Shown: positions 8,681-17,196 of the stretch, piece after piece
How positions within the stretch are numbered: position 1 is the stretch's first letter
Layout of the letters: each line of letters opens with the position of its first letter
Assembly: GCF_009649815.1 (NCBI RefSeq)
Contig: NZ_WJIC01000007.1
Coordinates: 310,001 to 374,000, forward strand
Origin: Nocardia sp. SYP-A9097
Lineage (GTDB): Bacteria > Actinomycetota > Actinomycetes > Mycobacteriales > Mycobacteriaceae
Direction of reading: 5' to 3'
DNA: 64,000 nucleotides
Notes under the pieces: model-generated
Databases searched by the model: none
What the model saw: the letters and a program-made list of their open reading frames with translations, nothing else
What the model was told of the DNA's origin: nothing
Translations under genes and position numbers: made by a program

Positions 8681-9100
8681 TTATAGAGGATTCCTCAGCT
8701 CGGGGCTGCGCCAGCGTTGTGGGTCGAGCATGCGCAGGCCGCCGGCGGCGGGTTGCCAGGCACCTGCCACCCAGGCGCTGCCCGCCCAGTGCATGCGGTT
8801 CACCCAGCTGGATTGTGGGACGGTGACGATTCTGCCGTGATACTGGTCCAGTTCCAGCGCGCAGGCGGAGGCGACCAGGTAGGGCGCGCCGGGGACGGAG
8901 TCGGGGGCGGGGAGTCGGTCGCAGACCTGGTCGGCGGCGAGGGTGAGGTCGGCGGCAACCACCGTGCCGATGGGGAGCACGGCGACGCGGTCGGCGTCGA
9001 CGTGGACCGCGACCACGGTCCATTGCAGGAATACCGCACCGTCGTCGTCCTCGATAGGCTCGGGATACGTACCGCCGCCGGTGTTTTCAATGCTGTTCAT
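8681..9100 (-). CDS. Unknown protein, paralogue A of a local pair
   Basis: The 139-residue protein (MNSIENTGGG start) is closely related to the product of 11439-11930. Shared segments include QWTVVAV, ADRV, LPIG, LAADQV versus LAAGQV, RLPAPD, YLVAS, VTVPQ, WVNRM and GGLRMLDPQ. It has no signal peptide or membrane helix and I do not recognise the family. The start is fixed by the alignment, since both proteins open with M-x-x-x-ENTG. Both genes carry the same upstream element about 140 bp before the start. The pair brackets two GAF-ANTAR regulators. Confidence 0.72.
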   Translation of the reverse strand: MNSIENTGGGTYPEPIEDDDGAVFLQWTVVAVHVDADRVAVLPIGTVVAADLTLAADQVCDRLPAPDSVPGAPYLVASACALELDQYHGRIVTVPQSSWVNRMHWAGSAWVAGAWQPAAGGLRMLDPQRWRSPELRNPL

Positions 9101-9215
9101 CACGCCCCCTGGGCGGATTCGAGTGTCGGTCGAATCGCCGGAGTTCGGAAGGGTGCACGCCGGACCCGCACCGGCCACTGGAACTCACGGGTCGATACGG
9201 GACCGAACCGCTCTC

Positions 9216-9273
9216 ATATTATCGCGACAGCATGTCCGCAAACGTAAAACTCTTTGCCACACAAGTAAACTCA
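9216..9273 (-). promoter_or_regulatory. Conserved promoter element, copy A
   Basis: Read on the forward strand, GTAAAACTC at 9244 and GTAAACTCA at 9265 form a direct repeat 21 bp apart around TTTGCCACACAA. On the reverse strand this places two GAGTTT(T)AC sites upstream of a possible -10 TAATAT (9221-9216), 22 bp away. An almost identical 30-bp block with the same 22-bp gap precedes the paralogous gene at 11439-11930. The spacing suggests an activator binding side by side on one DNA face. Confidence 0.55.
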
Positions 9274-9712
9274 TGGCGCTAGGGTTCGAGTCACGCCGGT
9301 CGGCATTCGCGGCCGAACCGCCGCCGCCACGCACCATCGACCGCACGGTCGCCGCGATCACGGCCTGTTCCAGCCCTATGCCCACCAAACGATGCCGGCC
9401 GCGCCATGCTCGCGATCGCCGGGGACCGCTTCGTCATGACCGAACTGCGCATCGGCCGTCCGGCGGCGCGTAACCGCCTGCACTGAAAAGGGATTCGAGC
9501 CCGCGGCCCGGATTCCGTTCGGGTACGCGAACAGTGGGTGACGATCGCGGAAATACATTGTGCTGCTCCAGGTTCGCTTCGGCGGACGGGACGACGTCCG
9601 TGCCGTGCGCAAATCGACCACCGGGGTCCGGAGCAACTCGAAGTGCGGTACGAAGTTTACCCCCGGGCGTTCCGCGGGGCATCCGTAGCGGGCACCCCGC
9701 CGAGGGTCCGCA
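9274..9712. other. Non-coding stretch between conserved promoter and ANTAR gene
   Basis: No reading frame here has a convincing start, codon pattern or recognisable product on either strand. The first part (TCACGCCGGTCGG at about 9291) still resembles the sequence beyond the second promoter copy (TCACACCGGTCGG at about 12103), so the duplicated block extends past the core element. The remainder may hold decayed coding sequence, but I cannot identify any. Confidence 0.4.
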
Positions 9713-10450
9713 CTATTTGCGGACCTGATGCTCCAGGATGGCTTCGAGCGTGACACCATGGTCCACCAGTGCGCGCGAGACATCGGCCAGCCGCTGATTG
9801 GTATCGCGCGCGTATTTACGCAGCGACCCGAACGCGGTATCCATATCGAGATGCGCGCGCTCGGCGAGCATGCCCTTCGCCTGTTCGATGACCACGCGGC
9901 TGTTCAACGCGATATTGAGTTGATCGTTCAGCACCAGTGAGTCGGCGAGAATGCGCGCGTGCACAATGCCGATGGTCGCGAAATCGGCCAGTGCCTGCCC
10001 GATCCGCACCTCATCGAGTCCGAGCACGCCCGCGCGAGTGGTGAACAGGTTCAGCGCCCCGATCCGGTCGTTCCGCAAGCGCAGTGGCAGGGCACAGACC
10101 CCGCGGAATCCTTCGAGGGCGGCGCGCTCGGCGAAGGCGGGCCAGCGCTGGGTGCCGTGTTCGAGATCCTCGACCAGCACCTGTTCGCCGGTCCGGTATG
10201 CCTGCAGGCAGGGCCCGGCGGCGGATTCGACCTGGAGCAGTTCGAGCAGCCGGGATTCCTCGGAGGTGGAGGCGAAGACCTGCAGGTCACCGTGCCCGTC
10301 GGCCAAAAGCAGTCCGGCCGCGTCGGCGGGTAGCAGATCGACACTGGTGTCGACGAGCTCCTGGGTCAGCTCCACCGGGTCGTAGTCCACCACCAGGGTG
10401 TCCACCATGCGTACCAACGCGGCGGTCAGCGCTCCGTCTCGACCTGCCAT
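9713..10450 (-). CDS. GAF-ANTAR transcription antitermination regulator
   Basis: The 245-residue protein has a GAF sensor domain (about residues 20-165, with GPCLQAYRTGEQVLVEDL and CALPLRLRNDRIGALNLF). A C-terminal ANTAR domain follows (about 175-240, with LNIALNSRVVIEQAKGMLAE and the AFGSLRKYARDTNQRLADVSRAL helix pair). ANTAR domains bind dual-hexaloop RNAs and prevent transcription termination. The GAF part probably senses a small ligand or redox state. ATG 10450 starts the natural MAGRDGAL N-terminus. It lies 59 bp after a second GAF-ANTAR gene on the same strand, probably in one transcript. Confidence 0.88.
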   Translation of the reverse strand: MAGRDGALTAALVRMVDTLVVDYDPVELTQELVDTSVDLLPADAAGLLLADGHGDLQVFASTSEESRLLELLQVESAAGPCLQAYRTGEQVLVEDLEHGTQRWPAFAERAALEGFRGVCALPLRLRNDRIGALNLFTTRAGVLGLDEVRIGQALADFATIGIVHARILADSLVLNDQLNIALNSRVVIEQAKGMLAERAHLDMDTAFGSLRKYARDTNQRLADVSRALVDHGVTLEAILEHQVRK

Positions 10451-10509
10451 CCTCCACTCACCTCTTCTCTCGTCAATCCTATGGGCGTGCCGGGTCGGGC
10501 GTGTCGGCG

Positions 10510-11292
10510 CTAGGGAACCGGTTCCGGGTCGGGCTCGTGTTCGGATGGGAAGCGCAGTCGGCGCGCGACCACGGCGGCGGCGGTCTCGCCGAGGGTGGCG
10601 CCGGTGGCGAAGGCATGTCCGACCAGCCTCGCATAGGCGGCGGCGGACGAATCCAGTTGTACCGCAACCATTCCGGTGGCCTGGTGGATCTCGCGCGCGG
10701 AGACCGACTGTTCCCACCAGGGTCCGAGCGCGAGCCCATCGAGCTCGCGCCCGCCATTGCGCGAGGCCGGGGTCAGGGCGGCCAGCAGCACCGTGGTGAT
10801 CACATCGGCGATCCGAACGGCATCGGTATACGCCTGGACATCGCGGATCACCGGGTCCGCGCCGACCAGGTCGAGGAATCCGACCCGGATCGCACCCAGC
10901 CGCAAGGGAATCGAGCAGATCGATGAGAGCGATTGCGGCAGCCGGTCCCACTGGGCCAGTAGCGGCCAGCGGCCACCGGTGACCGCGCTGCCGAAGTCGG
11001 GGACGCGAATGGGGATGCCGCCCAGATGCGCGTCCGGGCCGGGACCCTCACCGACCGCGGCTTCGGCATCGGCATCGGCATCGGCCAGTCGTCCCGCGGC
11101 CCCGCCCACCGCGCCGAGTACCTCCCACCGACTGTCCGGCATGGCGAGGGTGAGTGCCGCCGCCTCGATCGGCAGCACCCGAACGCAGGCGGCGCAGAGG
11201 CGTTCGCCGTGCACCGAGGCGGAATCGGCATCGGCGCCGAGTTCGCGCAGTACCGCCAGGAATTGAGCGACCACGGTGTGCGGCGGGTTCAC
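10510..11292 (-). CDS. GAF-ANTAR regulator, divergent
   Basis: About 260 residues. The N-terminal GAF domain is recognisable (LCAACVRVLPIEAAALTLAM, GRWPLLAQWDRL, CSIPLRLGAIRVGFLDLVG). The C-terminal ANTAR-like part is less canonical (IHQATGMVAVQLDSSAAAYARLVGHAFATGATLGETAAAVVARRL), so RNA binding is likely but unproven. An Ala/Asp-rich insert (DADADAEAA) sits near residue 80. The GTG at 11292 is chosen; a TTG at 11310 would add six residues, and neither has a strong ribosome site. It is the first gene of the two-gene ANTAR unit. Confidence 0.75.
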   Translation of the reverse strand: MNPPHTVVAQFLAVLRELGADADSASVHGERLCAACVRVLPIEAAALTLAMPDSRWEVLGAVGGAAGRLADADADAEAAVGEGPGPDAHLGGIPIRVPDFGSAVTGGRWPLLAQWDRLPQSLSSICSIPLRLGAIRVGFLDLVGADPVIRDVQAYTDAVRIADVITTVLLAALTPASRNGGRELDGLALGPWWEQSVSAREIHQATGMVAVQLDSSAAAYARLVGHAFATGATLGETAAAVVARRLRFPSEHEPDPEPVP

Positions 11293-11438
11293 CGGAAACC
11301 GCCGGAGCAACGCCCTCGGTCGACCACCATCGCCGGCTCCCGTCCGCGTTGCCGCATCACGGCGGCTGAACCGCGGTGTATTCGCGCCACTTCATGCCAA
11401 ATGGGGCGAACCACTCGGGACCGTGCGGGTGACGGCTT

Positions 11439-11930
11439 TCACGACCCCGCACTGCGGCGTTGCGCGGTGCGCCAGTATTGCGGGTCCAGCATGCGCAGGC
11501 CACCTTCGGCGGGCACCCATTCGGTGGCGATCCAGGCGTTCTCACCCCAGTTCATCCGGTTCACCCAGGTCAGTTGTGGCACGGTGACCACGCGGCCGGC
11601 GCGCATATCCACTTCGAGGGTGCACGGCGAGGCGACGAGGTAGCACGCGCCGGGAATCCCGTCGGGAGCGGGCAGGCGTTTGCGGACCTGTCCGGCGGCC
11701 AGGTCCAGGTCGGCGGCCATCACCATGCCGATGGGCAGTAGCCCGACCCGGTCGGCGGTCACGACGACGGCCACCACCGTCCATTGCCGGCAGTCGGACT
11801 CGTCCGAATACTCGTCGGATATGGCTGTGGCGCAGGCCACGGAATCGATCAGCCGCGCATATTCGGTGCGGGCTCGGGGGACGAATCCATCGGATTCCAC
11901 ACCGTCGCCGGTGTTCTCGGTAGCGCGCAT
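11439..11930 (-). CDS. Unknown protein, paralogue B of a local pair
   Basis: The 163-residue protein from ATG 11930 is the sister of the 8681-9100 product. It begins MRATENTGDG, then has an extra segment of about 25 residues (YARLIDSVACATAISDEY) missing from paralogue A, then realigns at QWTVVAV. The C-terminal core ends in GGLRMLDPQYWR, as in the sister. No family is recognised, and there is no membrane segment or signal. The conserved promoter block lies 141 bp upstream. Together with paralogue A it frames the ANTAR pair, which suggests a local duplication. Confidence 0.72.
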   Translation of the reverse strand: MRATENTGDGVESDGFVPRARTEYARLIDSVACATAISDEYSDESDCRQWTVVAVVVTADRVGLLPIGMVMAADLDLAAGQVRKRLPAPDGIPGACYLVASPCTLEVDMRAGRVVTVPQLTWVNRMNWGENAWIATEWVPAEGGLRMLDPQYWRTAQRRSAGS

Positions 11931-12042
11931 CACGTCCCTCAGGGCAGGCTCGATCAAGTTGTCGAACCGCCGGGGTCTCGAGCGGTACAGTCCGGAGTCA
12001 CCAGAGCCGCTGGTTTTCCACGGGTCGGACCGAACCGAAATC

Positions 12043-12100
12043 AGTCTATCGCTGTAGTATCTACGCCGATGTAAAACTCGTTGCCGCACAAGTAAACTCA
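12043..12100 (-). promoter_or_regulatory. Conserved promoter element, copy B
   Basis: GTAAAACTC at 12071 and GTAAACTCA at 12092 repeat the arrangement seen at 9244-9273; 28 of the 30 core positions agree. On the reverse strand a possible -10 TAGACT (12048-12043) sits 22 bp beyond, as in copy A, preceded by the shared GCGATA. The core lies 141 bp before the start of paralogue B. The 144 bases between the element and the divergent gene at 12245 show nothing else I can name. Confidence 0.55.
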
Positions 12101-12244
12101 GCTCACACCGGTCGGTATGCGGTGGAATATCGCATACCGGATGTTCGCGCACCCGAATAGCGGTCGATACACCACGACCGAACGGACCGCGGCCCGGGAG
12201 GCCATTAACTCGTCCGGCAGCCGACGCGATAACTTGGACAGGTG

Positions 12245-12835
12245 ATGAAGGATTCCGTAACCACAATGGCAGGAGCATGGCGGGCAGGTGACGGCACCGC
12301 GGTGCCGTTCCGGGAGGCAACCGTGGCGTGGGCGCTGGCAGCGCACGCCGAATTGGCCGAAACCGCAACCGGGTACGGACATTTCGTCACCGTGAACGAG
12401 CTGGCCGAGCGCGTGCAGGAAGTCTCCGGCGTGCACACCAAGGCCCCGACACGCACCTGGATGGATGCCATTCTGCGCAAGGTGGCCCGGCGCTGCCATA
12501 GCGCGGGTGAGCCGCCGCTGGCGGCGTTGTGTGTGCGGCAGAACCACACCGTGGGCGATGCCTATAAATATGTACTCGAATTGGCGGGGCTGCCGATTCC
12601 GGTCGATCTGGAATTGCATGCTGCCTATGCCCGTTGGCAGTGCTACGAGTTCTACGGGGCCGCGATTCCGGCCGATGGTGGTGTGCCGCCGCTCACTCCG
12701 AAGGTGGCGGCCAAGCGCCGGATGACAATCGCCACACCGCTGGTCGAGCCGAAGCCGGAGCAGGTGCGCGAGCGGCTGTGTGAGGAGTGCTTCATCCAGT
12801 TGCCCGCGAACGGCGTCTGCTACTTCTGCGCGTAA
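12245..12835 (+). CDS. Unknown protein with C-terminal four-cysteine tail
   Basis: The 196-residue soluble protein has a central helical region (TVNELAERVQEVSGVHTKAP, then WMDAILRKVARRC) reminiscent of a small winged-helix or DNA-binding fold. It ends in CEECFIQLPANGVCYFCA, a C-x2-C-x10-C-x2-C pattern that could hold zinc. I do not recognise a named family. ATG 12245 is used; GTG 12242 and ATG 12266 are alternatives. It is divergent from paralogue B across a 314-bp gap that contains the conserved promoter element. Confidence 0.65.
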   Translation: MKDSVTTMAGAWRAGDGTAVPFREATVAWALAAHAELAETATGYGHFVTVNELAERVQEVSGVHTKAPTRTWMDAILRKVARRCHSAGEPPLAALCVRQNHTVGDAYKYVLELAGLPIPVDLELHAAYARWQCYEFYGAAIPADGGVPPLTPKVAAKRRMTIATPLVEPKPEQVRERLCEECFIQLPANGVCYFCA

Positions 12836-12921
12836 TCACGCCGATCGAAATTCACCGTGCGGAGTCGGATCGCCGCGCATGCTGCGAAAGTCGCTGTGCC
12901 GATAAAGGATTCGGAGCCCGG

Positions 12922-13203
12922 TCAGGGATTCGGTTCATTGTCGGGCAGCGGATCGGGCATCTCCTCGAGGGCGGCGATCTGCAGGTGGATGAAGGCGGCT
13001 ATGCGATGCCGGGCCGCGGCGGGTAGTCGAGCGATATCGGCAGCGGCGAGCGGATTCTCACCCAGTGGCGGAGGCGGCTGCGCGTCCGCCAGGTGAGGTG
13101 GCTCCGCCGCGGGCTCCCCGGGCACCACCTCCAGATGAGGACGCTGCGCAGACGCCGGACTGTCGGGCTCGTCCGGGTCGGCGGCGACGGCTGATCGCAC
13201 CAT
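12922..13203 (-). CDS. Small Pro/Ala-rich unknown protein
   Basis: About 93 residues from ATG 13203 (MVRSAVAADPDEPDSP). The N-terminal half is rich in Pro, Ala and acidic residues and looks disordered. The C-terminal part (AAADIARLPAAARHRIAAFIHLQIAALEEM) would form one or two amphipathic helices, possibly for dimerisation. No family is recognised. The codon pattern fits a real gene, but the start and reality are less secure than for its neighbours. Confidence 0.45.
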   Translation of the reverse strand: MVRSAVAADPDEPDSPASAQRPHLEVVPGEPAAEPPHLADAQPPPPLGENPLAAADIARLPAAARHRIAAFIHLQIAALEEMPDPLPDNEPNP

Positions 13204-13288
13204 GTCGTGACCATAACCCGTTCGCGAGCGACGCGTGAGGCGTTGGCGCACTTGAGCCTTCGCGATGCGGACGGTGTGAGCGCGAGTG

Positions 13289-14197
13289 TTACGCGGGGCG
13301 ACCAGCGATGCTGTAGAGGTCTCGGGCCGGGCCGGTGAGGCGCTGTCCCTTGGGCCAGACGGCACGTAGATCCCGGTTGAGATCCAGACCGGTCACCTCG
13401 GGGGACACCAGGGTGCCGTCGGCGAGTTCACCCGCCACCGCGAGCGAACTGAGCACCGCCGGGCCGACGCCCTCGGCCACCGCGGTTTTGATGGCGGTGG
13501 TGGAGGAGAGTTCCAGCACCACGCTCGGCTGCCAGTCCGGGATGACGCGAGTCATGGCTCGCTCGAACGAGATTCGGGTACCCGAGCCCAGTTCCCGATA
13601 GATCAGCGGTGTCCGCGCGAGCTCCTCGGCGCCGAGTGCGCACCCCCGCGCCCAGCGATGCCCCGGCGGCACCACCACTACCAGGCGGTCCCGGGCCACC
13701 AGATGTGTCTCCAACTCCCCCGGCACCACCGGACTCTCCACGAATCCGATGCCCGCGCGCCCGTCCAGTACCGCCCGGGCGACCTCCGCCGAATTCCCCG
13801 ACTCCAGCGCGAGCGACATCTCCGGCATCCGAGTCCGCAAGGCCATCAACCACTTCGGGAACAAATACTCCGCGACCGTCTGACTGGCCGCCACCCGCAA
13901 CCGCGAATCCCGCTGCTCGCGCAGGGTCCCGATCCCGGCGTCCAGCCGCGCCGCCGCCTCCACCACATCCCGTGCCCACTCCGCGATCAGCGCCCCCGCC
14001 GCCGTGGCCCGCGACCCCAGCGTCGTCCGCTCCAGCACCGGCACCCCTACCAACTGCTCCAGATAACGAATCCGCGAACTGGCCGAAGGCTGGCTGATCC
14101 CGTGCGCCTTGGCCGCCCGCCCCAAACTCCCCAACTCGATCACCGACAGCAACAGCTCCAACGCGGCAAGATCAGGCACCCGAGGCGACAACGGCAT
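13289..14197 (-). CDS. LysR family transcriptional regulator
   Basis: The 302-residue protein has the N-terminal LysR winged helix (about residues 8-67: LELLLSVIELGSLGRAAKAHGISQPSASSRIRYLEQ), with the QPSASSRI recognition helix. The periplasmic-binding-like effector domain follows (LRVAASQTVAEYLFP, then PGHRWA and YRELGSGTR). It resembles the CysL/CbbR group. It lies downstream of the ssu operon on the same strand, behind a strong inverted repeat, and may sense a sulfur or carbon metabolite; that link is inference from position only. Confidence 0.88.
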   Translation of the reverse strand: MPLSPRVPDLAALELLLSVIELGSLGRAAKAHGISQPSASSRIRYLEQLVGVPVLERTTLGSRATAAGALIAEWARDVVEAAARLDAGIGTLREQRDSRLRVAASQTVAEYLFPKWLMALRTRMPEMSLALESGNSAEVARAVLDGRAGIGFVESPVVPGELETHLVARDRLVVVVPPGHRWARGCALGAEELARTPLIYRELGSGTRISFERAMTRVIPDWQPSVVLELSSTTAIKTAVAEGVGPAVLSSLAVAGELADGTLVSPEVTGLDLNRDLRAVWPKGQRLTGPARDLYSIAGRPA

Positions 14198-14242
14198 AGA
14201 CCCACCCTATGCCTGCCCGGCAAACCCACTCTCGAACCCCGC

Positions 14243-14297
14243 GAGTGTGCACTCAGGGCGGTGACCCCCGCGTGTCGCCCGCCATGAGTGCACGCTC
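14243..14297. repeat. Inverted repeat / terminator after ssuD, REP-like family B
   Basis: Left arm GAGTGTGCACTCAGGGCGG (14243-14261) pairs with right arm CCGCCATGAGTGCACGCTC (14279-14297) with two mismatches and a 17-base loop. It begins 14 bp past the ssuD stop and would act as a terminator for the ssu transcript. The right arm resembles the 21-bp tandem repeats at 40871-40912 (CCCGCCAT..TGCACACTCG), so the element belongs to a dispersed family. Confidence 0.6.
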
Positions 14298-14310
14298 GGC
14301 GGTCTTGCGG

Positions 14311-15456
14311 CTAGCTGCTGGACGCGCCTGCGAAGGGGATGGTGGCGGGAGCGGCGGGGCGGCGGGTGGGGTGCTGCCAGAGGCCCTTTCGTTCCAGGAT
14401 CGGGAGGACGCCTTCACCGAACCAGTACGCCTCTTCGAGGTGGGGGTAGCCGGAGAGGACGAAGTGGTTGATGCCCACCCTGGCGTATTCGACGAGTCGT
14501 TCGGCGACCTCTTCGTGCGAGCCCACCAGGGCGGTGCCCGCGCCGCCGCGTACCAGGCCGACGCCCGCCCACAGGTTGGGGGCGATCTCCAGTCGGTCGG
14601 TGCTGCCGCCGTGCAGTTCCGCCATGCGGCGCTGGCCTTCGGATTCGCTCCTGCCGAGGGCGGCCTGTACTCGTTCGATATCGGCCGGGTCGATTCCGGC
14701 GAGGAGTTTGTCCGCGACGGCCCAGGCCTCTTCCGAGGTGTCGCGGGTGATGACGTGAATTCGCAAGCCGTAGTCCAGCTTTCGGCCGTGATCCACCGCG
14801 AGCCCGCGAATCCACTCCAGTTTGCGGCTCACCGCGAGCACCGGTTCACCCCAGGTGAGGTAGGTGTCGGCGTACTGCGCTGCGACCGGTCCGGCGGGAC
14901 CGGAGGAGCCACCGAAGAAGACCGGCGGTACCGGGTCGGGATGATTGGAGAGCAGCGCGTTCTCCACCCGAATATGTTCGCCCGCAAAGGAAAACGGCTC
15001 GTGCGAGTTCCACAGCGATTTCACCACGTGCAGGAATTCCCCGGTGCGCGCGTACCGGGTCTCCTTGTCGGCGAAGTCGCCGAAGGCCGCCTGTTCGGCC
15101 GGTTCGCCACCGGTCACCACATTGAGCAGCAAGCGCCCCTTCGAGTGTCGCTGGAAAGTGCCCGCCATCTGCGCGGCCAGGGTGGGACTGATCAGCCCGG
15201 GGCGCAGTGCGACAAGGAATTTCAGTGATTCGGTGGTGCCCGCCAGCATGGCGGTGGTGAGCCAGGCGTCCTCGCACCAGGATCCGGTGGGGGTGAGCAC
15301 CGCCTCGAATCCGTTCGTCTCCGAGGCCGCCGCGATCTGGTTCAGATAGTGCAGCGAGGCCGGGCGGTCACCCGACATGGGGGTGCCGTGCCCTCCGACC
15401 ACCAGGCCGCGCGAGTCCCCGGAGGTGGGCAGAAACCAATGAAAAGACAGGCTCAT
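14311..15456 (-). CDS. ssuD: Alkanesulfonate monooxygenase, FMNH2-dependent
   Basis: The 381-residue protein is a luciferase-like (LLM-class) TIM-barrel flavoprotein. Diagnostic stretches are FHWFLPTSGDSRG near the start, TPTGSWCEDAW, FLVALRPGLISPTLAAQMA and GRLLLNVVTGG. SsuD uses FMNH2 and oxygen to release sulfite from alkanesulfonates. ATG 15456 is preferred; TGAGGA lies upstream, and the longer start at 15486 would overlap ssuA. It is the last gene of ssuCBAD. No NAD(P)H:FMN reductase (SsuE) is nearby, so reduced flavin must come from elsewhere. Confidence 0.93.
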   Translation of the reverse strand: MSLSFHWFLPTSGDSRGLVVGGHGTPMSGDRPASLHYLNQIAAASETNGFEAVLTPTGSWCEDAWLTTAMLAGTTESLKFLVALRPGLISPTLAAQMAGTFQRHSKGRLLLNVVTGGEPAEQAAFGDFADKETRYARTGEFLHVVKSLWNSHEPFSFAGEHIRVENALLSNHPDPVPPVFFGGSSGPAGPVAAQYADTYLTWGEPVLAVSRKLEWIRGLAVDHGRKLDYGLRIHVITRDTSEEAWAVADKLLAGIDPADIERVQAALGRSESEGQRRMAELHGGSTDRLEIAPNLWAGVGLVRGGAGTALVGSHEEVAERLVEYARVGINHFVLSGYPHLEEAYWFGEGVLPILERKGLWQHPTRRPAAPATIPFAGASSS

Positions 15457-15466
15457 TCGATTTTCC

Positions 15467-16462
15467 TCAGGAGTTGAAGCGGTCATTGAAGCGGGTGTCG
15501 ACGAAGTCGGTGATGGTCACCTTGCCGGGGATGAGACCCGCGCCGGTGAAGGCGTCGGCCACCGACTGCTCTTCGGCGATGGTGGCGTCGTCGAGCGGAT
15601 GATGCTGGTATGAAGCGCGTTTCACCGCGATCAGGGTGATGTCGTATGGCACGCCGGTGATTTCGGAGGATTGCCTGGCCCAGGTCTCCGGATTCGATTT
15701 GATCCAGGTCTGCGCGCGCTGGATGTGGGTCAGCAGATCACGCAGTGCCGCCGAACTGGCCTTGTTGGCAAGGGCTTTGGTACCGGCCACGAAGAAGGAA
15801 TCGCCGCGCAGGTATCCCTCGCCCGTCACCAGTGCCCGATTGCCGCTCTGTTCCGCCTGTGCCACATAGGGATCCCACACCGCCCAGGCATCGACCCGGC
15901 CGGTGGAGAGCGCCGCCAGCGCGTCGGCGGGCTGCAGATACTGCGGTTCGATATCGGCGAAGGTGAGACCGTTCTTGGCCAGCACGGTCAGCAGATGCTG
16001 ATGAGCGGAACTGCCCTTGGTGACGGCGATCTTCTTGCCGCGCAGGTCTTTCGGATCCTTCAGCGCGGAATCCTTGGGCACCAGGATCGCCTGCCCGGTC
16101 AGTCCGCCGAAGTAGCTCGCCACAATCTTGATCTGCGATTTGGCGGCTGCCGCGAACACCGGCGGCGCGTTGCCGACACCACCCAGATCCACCGAACCCG
16201 CATTGATGGCCTCGAGAATCGGCGGCCCGGCGGTGAAGGTGGACCATTCCAGCTTGTACGGCAGGTTCTTGCCCTCGCCGGATACCTCGAGCAGGGCCTG
16301 CAGCGCCTGCCCCTTCTGGTCGCCGATATGCAGCGTCACCTGCGAAAGATCCACGGAGCCATCCGCGTTCACGCCCTTGGTGTTGTCGTCACCGCTCCCG
16401 CAGGCCGCGGTCGCGAGGGCCGCGGTGACCGCGAGGGCGGCGATGAGACGTCGGGTGATCAT
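15467..16462 (-). CDS. ssuA: Aliphatic sulfonate ABC transporter, substrate-binding lipoprotein
   Basis: The 331-residue protein starts MITRRLIAAL with a lipoprotein signal; the lipobox is LATAAC, so Cys22 is probably lipidated. The mature part has SsuA/NrtA-type binding-protein features (LHIGDQKG, LEWSTFTAGPPILEAINAGSVDLGGVGNAPPVFA, GRVDAWAVWDPYVA). It captures sulfonates outside the membrane for SsuC and SsuB. Its start overlaps the ssuB stop by 4 bp (ATGA), so the two are translationally coupled. Confidence 0.92.
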   Translation of the reverse strand: MITRRLIAALAVTAALATAACGSGDDNTKGVNADGSVDLSQVTLHIGDQKGQALQALLEVSGEGKNLPYKLEWSTFTAGPPILEAINAGSVDLGGVGNAPPVFAAAAKSQIKIVASYFGGLTGQAILVPKDSALKDPKDLRGKKIAVTKGSSAHQHLLTVLAKNGLTFADIEPQYLQPADALAALSTGRVDAWAVWDPYVAQAEQSGNRALVTGEGYLRGDSFFVAGTKALANKASSAALRDLLTHIQRAQTWIKSNPETWARQSSEITGVPYDITLIAVKRASYQHHPLDDATIAEEQSVADAFTGAGLIPGKVTITDFVDTRFNDRFNS

Positions 16463-17196
16463 GTGGTTCCTTCCGGGTTCACGCCGAGTTCGGCGAGCAG
16501 ACTCGCGCGCAGGGCGACGAATTCGGGGTGATCGCGGCGGCGTGGCCGCGGCAGGTCGATGCGCAGTTCGCGGGCGATCCGCCCGTCGGCGAGCACCAGG
16601 GCGCGATCGGCGAGCAGTAGCGCCTCGTCCACATCGTGGGTGACCAGCAGGACGCCGGGCCGGTGTTCGGCCCACAACTGCAGCACCAGGGTGTGAATGG
16701 TGATGCGGGTCAAGGCATCCAGTGCGCTGAAGGGTTCGTCCAACAGCAGTAGATCGGGTCCCCGGACCAGGGCGCGGGCCAGTGACGCGCGCTGTGCCTC
16801 GCCGCCGGAGAGGGTGAGCGGCCAGGCGTCGGCGCGGTCGGTCAGTCCGACCTCGGCCAGGGCGGCACGGGCAGCGTCCTTCGGATTCGCTTGCCGCAGA
16901 CCGAGAGTGATATTGGCCAGTACTCGCTTCCACGGCACCAGGCGCGGTTCCTGGAAGGCGACGGCCACCTCATCGGGAACGGTGAGTTCGCCCTCGGTAT
17001 CGCGATCGAGTCCCGCCAGCGCGCGCAGCAGGGTGGATTTCCCGGATCCGCTGCGGCCGAGCAGGGCCACGAATTCACCGCGACGAATATCCAGATCGAT
17101 GCCGTGCAGGACCCGTCTTTCGCCGAAGTCCTTGACCAGACCGCGAACTCGGGTGTCGGCGGCCGATGTCACTGCGCCAGGAAGCCGCGTCGCCAT
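16459..17196 (-). CDS. ssuB: Aliphatic sulfonate ABC transporter, ATP-binding protein
   Basis: The 245-residue ATPase has Walker A GRSGSGKST, Q-loop FQEPRLVPW, signature LSGGEAQRASLARAL, Walker B LLLLDEPFSALD and the H-loop TH in LLVTHDVDEAL. FQEPRLVPWKRV is typical of the nitrate/sulfonate/taurine subfamily. ATG 17196 is used, which overlaps the ssuC 3' end by 28 bp. It powers sulfonate import with SsuA and SsuC. Confidence 0.92.
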   Translation of the reverse strand: MATRLPGAVTSAADTRVRGLVKDFGERRVLHGIDLDIRRGEFVALLGRSGSGKSTLLRALAGLDRDTEGELTVPDEVAVAFQEPRLVPWKRVLANITLGLRQANPKDAARAALAEVGLTDRADAWPLTLSGGEAQRASLARALVRGPDLLLLDEPFSALDALTRITIHTLVLQLWAEHRPGVLLVTHDVDEALLLADRALVLADGRIARELRIDLPRPRRRDHPEFVALRASLLAELGVNPEGTT

